Assembly: GCA_008711295.1 (NCBI GenBank)
Contig: VUYV01000037.1
Coordinates: 963,549 to 1,027,548 of the forward strand
Source: Anarhynchus alexandrinus
Taxonomy: Eukaryota > Chordata > Aves > Charadriiformes > Charadriidae
Length of the DNA: 64,000 nucleotides
Direction: 5' to 3'
Shown here piece by piece: positions 51,600 to 63,000 of the stretch. How positions within the stretch are numbered: position 1 is the stretch's first letter; every line of letters starts with the position of its first letter. A program made the position numbers and the translations under genes. Below the pieces are notes generated by a model, which was not told the origin of the DNA, did no database searches, and saw only the letters and a program-made list of their open reading frames with translations.

Positions 51600-52057
51600 G
51601 AAGCCGGCTGTATATTTATAGGTTCCTCTCCATCAGCTGTAGTAAGAGTATATTCTTGCATGCATGCAAACTAACAGAAGAAAAAATTACTGATGATGAA
51701 CAGAAGAGAAAGAATATACCCAGTAACATCTGAACTAGGTTCAGTTCTGCAGAGTTGTAAGAAGAATCACGTACAAGCAGATATGACTAAGTCTTTAGAA
51801 GAAAAGTCCAGCACTTTCATGTGCCTTAACAAATACCCATCAAGTTTCCTACCCACAACCATCTTGCTGTATTCGTGACATTTTCACAGATGAGCCATTC
51901 TTCTCCTCTAATAAAATGTTTTGTCCCAAAACCCACTATATTTGTACTTATGCTAGAGTGTCTGATACTAGAAGAATGAACTAACCTTCTAAAGTTAAGC
52001 ATGCTTCAGGAGTCAAGACATGAAGAAAACACTCTATCAATTGCCACAGCTTCAGTC
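51600..52057. other. Non-coding sequence between the hairpins and the insertion
   Basis: No gene seen. It contains a perfect 14-bp palindrome, TTGCATGCATGCAA, at 51,656-51,669, which includes an octamer-like ATGCAAA on its right side. Confidence 0.55.
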
Positions 52058-52073
52058 AAGACAACAACACTAC
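52058..52073. repeat. Target-site duplication, left copy (16 bp)
   Basis: AAGACAACAACACTAC is repeated exactly at 52,263-52,278. The flanking bases differ on both outer and inner sides, so the match is exactly 16 bp. The two copies bracket the 189-bp insert. Confidence 0.95.
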
Positions 52074-52262
52074 TACAAATCTTCCTGAATGACAATTTGC
52101 ATTTTTTCCATAGCTCCATGATGTGCTCACACCTTTTTGGCATCAAAAACCAGCAGAAAGACTTGAGAAGCTGTGATATATGTGATTTGAAGTGGAGGAG
52201 AGAAAGTGATTAACTTAAGTTTGCTGCATTGTATCTTTCGGTTGGGTGCTTTCTGGAGAATT
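52074..52262. repeat. 189-bp inserted copy of the segment at 56,097-56,286
   Basis: From 52,075 to 52,264 the sequence aligns without gaps to 56,097-56,286 (offset 4,022). I count three substitutions in 190 positions, at 52,138 (T for C), 52,148 (A for C) and 52,169 (A for G). The exact 16-bp direct repeats on either side mark this copy as the insertion. It has no poly(A) tail, no terminal inverted repeats, no TG/CA ends and no CR1-like tail. A 46-codon open segment runs through both copies, but one of the three changes is silent and the copy is young, so openness is not evidence for coding. Confidence 0.92.
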
Positions 52263-52278
52263 AAGACAACAACACTAC
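52263..52278. repeat. Target-site duplication, right copy (16 bp)
   Basis: Exact second copy of AAGACAACAACACTAC. Its first two bases (AA) are also the last two matching bases of the donor segment, a 2-bp microhomology at the right junction. Confidence 0.95.
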
Positions 52279-55200
52279 ACAGCTCATAGCCAAGTCAACA
52301 GCTCTGCTACTCCTGTCGCTATGTTCATTCTCAAAGCAAGTTTTGACAAAGGACGAATACTAAGTTAACCACAGAGGAAATGAAGCCTAACCACAAATGG
52401 GAGGTTACCAGTGGACTTCTCGAAATACTTGTCTTGACACCTAAAAGCTTTATTTCAATTCTCACCAGTGCTCTTTGCAGTGTGCTAATGAGACCCGCAG
52501 GCTGAGCGGAGTGCAGAGATGACGTCATCAGAAAAAAAAGAGAACATCACATGGAAAGATCTGGGATTGCCTTAGGAGTGGAGTAATAGAAACAGGACAA
52601 AAGTTACAGAAATGCAAGGTCTCCAGGGCATCTCACTTGGAAGTGCTGTACAAGCAGACAAACCTAGTCGAGGCAGATAACGACACAGCAAAGATGGGCT
52701 GACAGCTCAATGGAAACAGAAATAGGAACCTAAATTATACCTGGGGACATAAAGCATTAATGTCACTGTAAAATGACCACAGTGAAGCCTCATCTCAACA
52801 GCACACTTCTGTTCATGTATTTTCAAGAAGCCCTGGTTTAACTTGAATAAGTAAAAAAGAATTTTTTTACTTGCAGGACGGGACAGTCTATCATATGACA
52901 GAAGACTTTGTTCTCGAAACGTACTGGGGACAGACCTGTTTAAGCTACAGTTCTAATACTGCCACAAAACCTTAATGTATTATCACCACATTCTGACAAG
53001 CCAAAGTTTTCTAGCCTTCTGAAGGGAAGAAGCAATGGCAGAAAACTTCATTTTTACAAGGAGTCAGTCAATTCATAACTGGAATTTATATTATCGTCTG
53101 CGACTATGTGGGCATGGGCTTAGTGATCCAAGATGCCCCTTCCAGTCTTAAGCGTGCACCTCTTTCTTGCTAACGTCACTATAAATCTTCCCCGAGGAAA
53201 TTCCAATGTGGGTATAAACCACTTGCTTCACTCGAACACGCCGTGCCCTCTGGCCTGAAATTAGCAGTGAATGCTTGAACTGGAAACATAAGACTCCTTT
53301 GAGCCTACTTCCATTTTCCAGTCTGGTGAATTTTTAAACAAACTCCCCTGTAAGGAACCTCTTGCTGCCTAGCCCCATATAAGTTTAATACAGATCTACC
53401 AAAAACCTGTTTCTGTATCTCCCTGTTTTCCCATGTCTTCACTATTTTCTTGCTTGAAATATCTTTGTCCCCTCTGAATTTATTAGACCTATAACAACAT
53501 AGTCTAGCCTAGTGCTTCAAGCGGAAGCTTTAGAGGCTGCCGGGAGCTTGTTACATGCCTGGCACCCTAGCACTCCTCCACGCAGCTCTGGGGATGCACC
53601 ACCAGCTGGAGAAGGTGCAGATTCATTTTTGGTCATGCTTCACACTCTGCCTTCTTCTCCCCCTTTCCTGTTCTTCATTCTTTATCTTGAAATAAGTTTC
53701 TGAAAGAAAAGTTTTCTGAAGTGATGTTTTAGGAGTTACATGCTGTTGCTTTTTTTAGCATTTAATAAATGGGTTTAACAGGAAGTATTTATTTGCCTGC
53801 ATCTTCCACCTGCAATTTGTTAGCAACGATGCCGGTGCAGCCAAGCTGCAAGGTTTCTCCCCAAAAAAGTGGTACGAAACTAACTTCGAAATTACATACT
53901 TAATTTTATGTATCTTCTCCTACATGTTCTAAAAATATACAGAAATGTTTCTTTTGTTCAGTTGGAGTAAATTTAATCTAATTTTACTCAGTGGATTGGG
54001 GCTTGTCAGCGTATCATCTCTGCTTAACTCACACATCTCATATAACAGATATTACTGTTTTTCAAGATTACTAACAAGTAAAATACCAAACCTGCTACTC
54101 TCCACATCAATGCAAAGGAAAAAAAAGCCAAACTTCTGAAATAAAGTCCTAATTCACGTCTGGAAATTCTAGATTTGAGATTGGTAGAGAAAAATTAAAA
54201 TTAAAAAAAAAAACCAAACAAAAAAACCCAACAAGAAACAACAAACCCCAATGACACTTTTTAAATATAAACCTAAATTTTGAACAAGAAGCCTAGAACT
54301 TGGCCTTCTACAGATAAATAGCATGTCTCTGGAGGCTGCAGTAAGGAAGAATGTACCTGCATACCATTTTCTAATTGAGTATCCAATTCAAAGTTTCTAC
54401 TTGTGCATTCAGATGCAAATTAAACTAGCTAAGGCACAAATGCCCAGTCTGAGACAAATTCAATTATAACAAGGCAGTTGTTGAATTCCTAATATGGATG
54501 CTTTTCTATGCTTACGTATTTACATTTTAATCTAGACAGAAAAAAACAACCCAGACTAGCCATATGCAAATTAGACTTCATGGTCCTTGATGTATATGAT
54601 AAAATAAAATAAGCAACAAAAAGAGCAGAGAAATAGGAGCTCTGGGATTTATTTTTTTTTATACACACACAAATGCTTTAATAACATTTTTAAGGGACAG
54701 GCATGATCATTTTTGTCATTTTTTGTGAAGAGTTTTCCTCTCACTGAAAGAATAGCAACCCCAGATGTCAGACTGGTGTTCCTGATACGAACACAGGTAG
54801 CTGAAATGCTAGAAGAGGTCCTTAATTTGAACTACTGCAGCTTTTACTCTACTTCTAAATTACTTCATGCTCTTAGCTTCTGCAACGATCTTTCAAAATT
54901 CAACTAATTAAGAGTTGAAGTTCTTGAAACAACCGCTCCTGCAGACACCCAAGTCAAAGGGCTTTGGAAGGCTTATTTCCCTGCATAGAACTGAGCCGCC
55001 TATGCAGCAGTTCGACACACTGAGCCAACCCAGCAGTTAAATGCCATGCTCAAGGACCCCCAACACCTGGAAGTGCAACCCACACCTCCATTTCTAGCAG
55101 ACGCCTACAGCACAACAGCGAGCAGATCCCTCCCAGAGGTTACGTGGCTGGTCCACAGAAAGCCAGTCCTCTCTCAAGGGGAATACTTCTCGCCCTACTT

Positions 55201-56096
55201 AAACCAGCATTTCACAGGTGTGTGCACCAGCACGACCAATCAGACCCACTGGTAGCCCACTTCAATGACAGGCAGCAGAGCTCTCGCACAGTATTGTGTG
55301 CTTTGACAGTAACAAGCCTAGTTAACACAGCAGCTTAAATAATCCATTATTGCCCTCTCATAAAAACCTGTGAATCTTGTTCGATGCTGTGCGCTCACAG
55401 GTCAGTATGTTTCACCAGGTCCCCAAAGAGATGCTCTGATCTTGTGTTGGAAGCACACAGATGTTGTGTCATTATGTGTCAGAAAAGGCACCTAAATCAA
55501 AAGCGAAATACATACATCCCTTCCTTTCACACGCACATACACATACTGATCTTACTTCTGCTTACAGTGTTATCCAAAGACTGAATTTAAAGGACTTCAA
55601 ATACAGCGGTCTCAGCTGACCTATAGCCACGGAAGCCTAATATTACAGTTTTGGCAGGTTTTCAAAGATCAAGGGTTAAACCTAAGACAGAAAAGCAAGG
55701 AAGAAATTCCACACAGCATTTGAATGGATAGCATTTGACCATCCATCATGAGCCTACATTTAGCTTTATATCGTCTAAAATCTATCAATAGACCTGGGTA
55801 AAGATTAAACAGGTAAATACAGCCTTCCATTTACTCAAACACCATCACAAGCCAAACTCAACCCTATATTGAACACAAGCTTTTAGCAAATTATACTTTG
55901 ATGGAAGAGATTTTTATATGGTCCAGATTTCCCGTTGAACAGTTAGATATACTTTGTCCTATAAATTTGCATTTATATAAGTAGTAGTTTCATGAATGCA
56001 CTTTATTTTGAGATATTTTCTCCTGCTCTCCATACTTTATGCAGTTGCATGCACCCCCCCTTCATTTCTGTCCTTTTATCCTTTTGTCCTTTTATC
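52279..56096. other. Non-coding sequence between duplicate and donor segment
   Basis: About 3.8 kb of AT-rich DNA with no recognised gene. It holds a consensus CRE at 52,520, an A/C-rich low-complexity patch near 54,198-54,250, and a pyrimidine-rich imperfect tandem repeat (TCCTTTTATC twice, 56,071-56,096) directly left of the donor segment. Confidence 0.55.
52520..52527. promoter_or_regulatory. Consensus CRE/ATF site in a 12-bp palindrome
   Basis: TGACGTCA, the full palindromic cAMP response element, sits inside GATGACGTCATC (52,518-52,529). CpG-containing sites are uncommon in this AT-rich window. No promoter or gene start is visible nearby, so function is unproven. Confidence 0.3.
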
Positions 56097-56286
56097 ACAA
56101 ATCTTCCTGAATGACAATTTGCATTTTTTCCATAGCTCCATGATGTGCTCACACCTTTTCGGCATCAAACACCAGCAGAAAGACTTGAGAGGCTGTGATA
56201 TATGTGATTTGAAGTGGAGGAGAGAAAGTGATTAACTTAAGTTTGCTGCATTGTATCTTTCGGTTGGGTGCTTTCTGGAGAATTAA
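56097..56286. repeat. Probable donor of the 189-bp insertion
   Basis: Same segment as at 52,075-52,264 with three substitutions. No direct repeat is visible between its flanks (TTTTATC on the left, AAGTGTGC on the right), so it looks like resident sequence and not an insertion. It begins immediately after a short pyrimidine-rich tandem repeat. Confidence 0.85.
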
Positions 56287-59200
56287 AGTGTGCATTAAGC
56301 TAAGCATAACGCTTTTGAAAGCATACAATTATTCATAAAGATCTCTTGTGCTCAGCTTTATTTTTTTTATCCTAACAATATTTAGTGCAACTTGCAAACA
56401 TCAATAAAGAACACAGAACCGAGGAATATCTAACACACCCACTTAAGGTACTATATTGTCACTTACCAACATGCCTATTTAAACTTCTGGAGGGCAAAAC
56501 TAAAACAAATGCTCAGAAGAACATAAGCGCAAAGTACAGCGATCTATCTTACACAAACATACCAAGCTTTCATAGTCTCCAAGACATTTTCTTGAATGTG
56601 TTAGAACAGGCTATTCAGCTCTAAGCACTAAAAAACCTAAAGAAGAACTTTCATGCTAGACTGGAAGGAACAGAAACAATTGTACTAATTTATAATTTAG
56701 AGTCATTTTGCATGTACAATATACCAGTACAAAACTTGACTAGTTTAATGTTTTGTTTTAACAGAGAAGTTACACATGCAACACATAAAGCGGGTATCAG
56801 GTCACGATGATCTCAGTGGTGGAGTTGTCACCTTATAACAGGACATAATTAGTTCTCCAGCATTAGAAATTCTCAGGGACTTCCCTGTTTATTTAGCATG
56901 CTTAATAATAACACTAAATAATAAATACAGAGAACCCCCACTATTTGCAATGGTGAAACTTAACTGACATGTTTACATGAGTTATTCCACTGTGAGGATT
57001 CACACTGCTACAAGAATTAAATACTTTTTAAGATCAGCGAAAGGAATTAAGACAAAGATAAGATCTTATTGGGACTTAAAAAAACAAAGCAAGCAAGCAA
57101 AACCTAAGCAGGCAAGGTGATTTGATTTCAGTTGACAGAAGCTACACATCACCTAACTTCCACTAAGGACACCACTGCCTCCAATAAACAAGCCCTGCAA
57201 TTTGACATCAAAGTAGTTTTGAAAGAACAGTAAATTACAGGAGGAAACAACTATTTTTCTTCACTTTCTGAAGTTTTACCATGACTACCAAAGGGACATG
57301 AGAGACTTCAGTCTTATTCAAATAAAAATCTAGAAGAAAAAAAAAATTAAAAAATCCTCTTTTACTGATGTAGACAACTTAATTGAAGGAGCTGCTAAAA
57401 GTGACCTTCCAAGTGATGAGGTGTAATTAGGATGCCCCACTTTCACAGCATGCAAATGAATTAAACCAAGAGAAGGTACTGGACAGCTTCCTTAGTGCTT
57501 AAAACACCCAAAGGTGTTTTTGAAAACCGTCTGTGAAGGGACACATAGTCCATCTCAGAAAAATTTTCTTAAGAGGACAATTCAAGAGCACACAATTAGC
57601 TGGAAACTGAGCATCCTGAGAGCAGCCTGATGCGCCTCTTCATTACCTTGCCTGATGAGGCAAGGCTGTACTGAAACAAGGGAATAAGACAGCAAGATTG
57701 TCAGGGACTGGGAAGGGAAGAAATGGAACAGAGGAGAGGAAAAGGTAAAAACAGTCAGGCATCGGTTGAACTGTGGGAAAAGCAAGAAAACTGAAGCACA
57801 GGTATGCTATTAAAGACAAGTGTCTTCAAAGCGGCAGGTCCAGCATTGGCAACAAATCACTTGGCAGGAGGATGTCAAAAGACAGATCATGCCGGTGCAG
57901 AAGTCATTGCTGTGCAGTGGTATGCTCTGCTTCATGAAGTTCCAACTGAAAACATCATCTAACTTGTATTTTCAATATAAAACCACAGATAGCAACAGTA
58001 AACTGTAAGTAGTATCAGGCATGCAGGCAGTCACACACTATATAAAAATACAGTAGTAGTCCACTCATACCACTATGTTTTTCCCCTCCATATGTGTTTC
58101 TACTGTATGGTAACAGACACAAGTTAGTTTCATCAATATGGCAAGAACACATCCACATTGTCGAAGGCCGTGGTACTAGATGAAGAGCACAATGAAAGAG
58201 TACAGTTTCCTTGTACGCATGTTTTGCTATTAGCATACCAAAAAAAAAAACAACAAAACAGCTCAAAGAGATTCTTATCCCACACACAACTACCCATTGA
58301 ACAGCAGCAGGTAACAGTGAAATTAATGAGTTTTTGTAATGGCCCTGCCTCCCTCCCCAGGCATTTAGGTACATTATTCTCAGAAGGGAAAAACACCTCT
58401 AGATGAAACTAAGTTTTTTCTCCTCCAGCAATAGATCGCTGTTATACATCTACAGGTAGCTGACACTACTCCTATACAAATAAATCAAGCAGAAATCATC
58501 CACAACTGCCTTTTGATTTGATCAAAAGTAGGTGTTAACTCTATGATAGCTTTTAAGTAAAAATAGTTAAAATTAGAGGTGCAACATCTAAGACTCTGGA
58601 GATAAAGCAACTTCTTTACTATTTACCCAGAAATGAGAAATCACTTCAGGAGTTATTCCCGAGAGGCCTATCCCGAATGTGGCACTTGCAAAGATCTTTA
58701 AGAAGCTCTGCTGATGTCTGAAACAGAATGACAAGATGGCTTGTCTTTCCGTGGTTTGTACAATCCCTTAAGTATGACCACTGAAATAACCTTCCAGCTC
58801 TCTTTGAGTTGACAGAGAAGGACTACCAAAGCATTTTGTCACTAGGCCTTACTACTTCTGCCTGACCACCATCAACTAAGAAATCCAAAGAGCTACAGGA
58901 GACGGAACACGGTTATTCTGGAAGCAAGCCATCCGTAACTGCGGGTGAAGGCAAAGTTAACAAGCCCCTACTCTCATTCACAGAGATGCTCTCCAGCCAA
59001 GGAACAGACTGCTCCACCTGCTTGAGAGAGGTAGACTATGACCCCTTCATGCCTTCTCACGTCAAGACGAATGGGCCACTGACAGATGACATTTTTCAGT
59101 CAATTGCAATGTTACATGCAACACCACAGACCTGGCTGTTTTGTCCAAGGAAGATGATGAAACTGCTGAGAGCAGGTCTTATCTGCAAGACAATCCTAGA

Positions 59201-59745
59201 GCTCTGCCAGCTGTAGCCTGGCTGTCATCCCATCCAGCCAGCCACTTTCTTTTGACAACAGAGTGAACCACAGTCCTTCATAACTGCTGTTTGTGGCTCA
59301 AAATGTTCAAGTCATTGCACTTTTTGGCCTAACTGACACACAGTGATAGAAATAATCTCTGAAGGAGAAAGCATGGCTACACCTTGGGGAAAGCTGGAGC
59401 AGGAGGGGAGCAGCACTGTTCTTCCCCTACAACCTCCGATGTCTAAAGTCAACCACGGAAGAGCACATCGCAAGGCCCATTGTGTCCCGTCCAGATCAGA
59501 CTGTGAGCACAGCTGTAGCAAATTCTCCCCACTGGAAGATTTTATCACAAGTCTGAAATGGTATTGGCTATAACGCCAGCAAAACCCTTTCAGAACTGCA
59601 TTCACACAAAACACTTTTCCTGGTAGAGCGCTTGAGCTCAAGCATGTAGGTTTTTCCGTCTGCCATTCTGACTTTGCTACGCTATGAAAACATTCAAGCA
59701 CAAACTTGGTGTCAAATGGATCAGAACGTTCAACAATAACGCAGG
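56287..59745. other. Non-coding sequence without recognisable gene
   Basis: About 3.5 kb. Around 57,418-57,480 an octamer-like ATGCAAAT and several ATTA cores occur close together, as is common in conserved enhancers; this cannot be tested by eye. Minus-strand open frames of 119 codons (58,015-58,374) and 129 codons (59,312-59,701) match nothing I know and have no supporting features. Confidence 0.55.
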
Positions 59746-59750
59746 CATAG
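59746..59750. repeat. Possible LTR target-site duplication, left (CATAG)
   Basis: CATAG is repeated at 60,016-60,020, directly outside the right terminus of the LTR remnant. Five bases could match by chance, but the position is exactly right. Confidence 0.5.
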
Positions 59751-60015
59751 AGGATAAATTTCTATGGTATAACATACTACCTATTAAACTGTCTTTATCT
59801 CAATCCATGAGTTTTCTCACTTTTACTCTTCTGATCCTCTCCCCCATCCTAACCAGGGATGCTGCATGGTCCTGGTTGCTGGCTGGGCTTAAACTACAAC
59901 AATCACTTAGCAACAACTAAAACAATATGTGTTATCAGCATTATTATCATATTAAATCCAAAACACAGCAGCTACTAGAAATAAAATTAACTCTACCCCA
60001 GCTGAAACCAGGACA
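59751..60015 (-). mobile_element. Avian endogenous retrovirus solo LTR, deleted and partly inverted
   Basis: Two ends of one avian LTR family are visible. From about 59,780 to 59,901 the plus strand reads CTATTAAACTGTCTTTATCT, CCATGAGTTTTCTCAC, CTCTCCCCCATCC and GCTGGCTGGGCTTAAACTAC, ending ACAACA; this is one terminus of the family (common form GGGTTAAACCACGACA). From 59,902 to 60,015 it reads TTAGCAACAACTAAAACA, AAATCCAAAACACAGC, AAATTAACTCTACCCCAGCT and GAAACCAGGACA, the other terminus. In intact copies these two ends point outward on opposite sides. Here the first is flipped, so its terminus abuts the interior of the second. The middle of the LTR is missing; the usual length, as I recall it, is several hundred bases. 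It has no coding sequence. The strand given follows the right-hand portion and is uncertain, because I infer sense from where I recall the family's TATA and ATTAAA signals. Confidence 0.85.
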
Positions 60016-60020
60016 CATAG
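60016..60020. repeat. Possible LTR target-site duplication, right (CATAG)
   Basis: Matches the CATAG at 59,746-59,750 and abuts the intact GGACA terminus of the LTR remnant. Confidence 0.5.
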
Positions 60021-63000
60021 TGTTCAGATCATCATATCTATTGTATTGCTCTCTTGTACTCTGTATTCTGAAAAAAATGAATTGCCAACAAAATACTTCG
60101 TGTCATTGATTTTTAATTTAAAAAAAATGCTTTTATAACTGATCAGGAGAAATTTATAACAAAAAATGGGCTTTAATAATATTCACTACACACAGAATCA
60201 CAAGGGTTTATTGGCAATAAAAGCCTTAATTACAGACTCAATTATTGATAGACATAAATGAAGTACAGTTATATCATTTTTATAAGCTGTGCAAAATCAA
60301 AACTAGAAAGCAAAGAAACCATCCCTGGGCTTTATTGCCTAGTGCCAGTAAAAGATTTATTTTTTTTTTAATTTTCACTTATTTATGAAAAAGAGTTCTA
60401 CAATAGCATTCATTTCCTCAGCTTTGTCTTTCCTTCACCTTTCACTTAGCTTTTCCTTCTCCATCGAATTTGTCCTTTCATCCAGTAACAGAGTCCTTCA
60501 CAGGCTCCTTAATTTCTTTCATTCTGTCATTTTAGATGATGACAGGAATGACTTCCATCCAGTTTTCTACCTGGCCTGAAGCGAGCCGGCTGGGCACTGC
60601 TCCCCCAGCCAACCTTGTAGCAGCACTGCTTCAGGAGCGGCAGCAGCATTTGGTAGGGGGAAAACCCCACCTGGCCAGCAAGAGGAGGTGGTGGTGGTGC
60701 TGCTGAACTGCAGCAAAATCCAAAAGCCTCCTCTCATCTCTACACAGAACAGAGCTGACTCTGATGTCCTCCTCCTGTCCATACAGGACTTTGAGAAAGA
60801 CTCTTATAAGTCTGTGACCACTTCTGTATAGCTCGGGCACCTCTAAGCTGACGTTCAACAAAGCAGCAACAGAACTAAAAGCAAAAATCACCTCACTGAC
60901 AATGTAGCTGTGCAGCACTTCCACAAATCAACTCCTAGCACAGACTTACACTCATGCAGCTACCATCTTACCACACCAGAGTGCTGTGCTCATTCAAAGA
61001 TCCTTGCACAGTCCCAGGCAGCACTTAGCACCCCAAAAAAGCATTGCCAGAAGAAACTTGCTCTACCCTGTAATCCCCTGCTCACCAAAGAGTTTGTTAA
61101 ACCATCTATGTGATTTGGATTCCCTGCCAGAATTTGTGCGGAAAGTTGGGACAACTTGAGAAGAATTGCACCATCTTGCAGAACAGAGAAAAACAGCCCA
61201 ACTAAATATAGATATTGAAACCTGAATGAGAAGAGAGGCAGTCAGGCTAGCAGAGGTTGCTATTATTAGCATTGCTTCCAGTTAAATAAAGATTTCTGAT
61301 TAAATAAACATATCAAGTGTACCTAGCAAATGCTTTCATTTTCACTGCTGCTGCAATCTGCAGCTGCCAGTCGAGCTTCCCAGTGAAGGCCTGGGAAGCA
61401 AAAAACAACAAGAAAATTCTACAAGCTTAGAATGACTGATCATTGCCACAGAGATTCAAATAAATGTTATCCTTCACTTCTAAAAACAGAGCAGTCAGGC
61501 CACTTTTAGTCAGTTTAAAAAAAAATAAAAATTATACTGAGACAGAAAATGCAGTTAACAAGAGCCTGACCAGTGCCAATTAAATGCTCCTTGAAAAAAC
61601 AGGAGGCCAGAATACACTGGGACTCAGAAACTAACTGGTCTATAAAAACTAGCCTTGAACAAGAAATAACAAATAGTTGTAATAAATAACTACAAAATTA
61701 AGATAGAGAAAGATCTTTTTTCTTAATTAAAAGAAAATTCAAAATGAGCAAAACTCATATAGTAAGCAGTTTCAGTAGTTTACATTGCTTATGGAGAAAC
61801 AAATAAAAATTAACATAAAAAAAAAGGTACAAGATCACCAATTTCACCAAAAAAATAATTTTACCCTAAGCAAAATAACTGAGAAATACAAATTAAATAT
61901 CCTACTGGTAAATAATGCCTGCCCTTGTGGTCTGGCTAGCAGATGGAACCATTTCTGATAGCTACAGTTTCAGGTATTAGGAACTTAAAAAAACCCTGAG
62001 GATTACATTGCACACAAGATCTTTATTTAAAAATGCTTCCGTGAAAGAAGCTATGCAGAAGTGTGCAACTCTGACAGAACATGCTGCCATACAGCAGGAA
62101 AGCTTGCAGAAGCCTCCATGAAATACAACCACAGAAGAGAGTCAATAAGCAAACAACCATGCTGGAACATTCGAACAGAAATAAAGGAGTGTTTGATAAG
62201 AAGGTACTTCAAGAATAGGAACATGAAAGCTTGTGTGTGAACAGTGAAGGCTGGCTTGAATGCGCTAGTAGGACTGGAAGATTGGCAATTTTCTGGCACA
62301 ATGTATTCATAGCCTGACACCAGCAACAAATAACTTCTGCACTCAAAGAATTTTAGATTCCTGTTGAGAAAGTCAGAGGAAAATAGGAATAACAACAACA
62401 ACAACAAAAGTTAGCTATCCTCCGTCACTACCCCCCTTATCTGTAAATTCTGACCAATGATGTGGATAAACTAACCCCACAGTGATTCAAGCCTCCTTTA
62501 AACTCACAAAGCTGAAAGTAAAGTAATCTATGCTTACGGGGGGGTGGGGGGTGGGGGGAGTGTTTGACTAATGAGAAAGCGTACGCCATCATCTTTGTCA
62601 TGGGATGAATGCAAATTGTGCTTAGAAATTGAAGGGCTTGATCCTCATCTTTCACAAGCCAGTTTAAAAGACTTCAGGGAAGAGAAACATTTATTCCTCA
62701 TCTCCCTGAAACATAGTGTGTAGAAATACACTGAGATAATGTGTAGGCATTTATGGAAAATTATTACAGCTTCTAACCTTTGCTAACAAGTTCCAGGGCG
62801 AGGTAATTGATTATAAAAATGAAACTACATTTACCATTTGCTAACTTCTGATAAGCAGCAGCTATATAATTGATTCTCACTTTCAGTATGCATCCAGTTG
62901 CACTGATATGAAAGCCTGTATGTGAGACATTGATATTTTATCTAACAGTTCATCTGTTTCACTGCCTACTTTACCTCTATGAATGAAGACTGAACTAAAA

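Noticed and set aside
52001..52213. Shared open segment in both copies of the 190-bp duplicate as a possible gene family
   Set aside because: The copies differ by only three bases, so shared openness follows from recent duplication. There is no start context or recognisable domain.
60667..60700. CTCF-like site, TGGCCAGCAAGAGGAGGTGG
   Set aside because: Key positions differ from the consensus (A in place of the core G after CCAGCA, and A in place of the later C), so a call would be unsupported.
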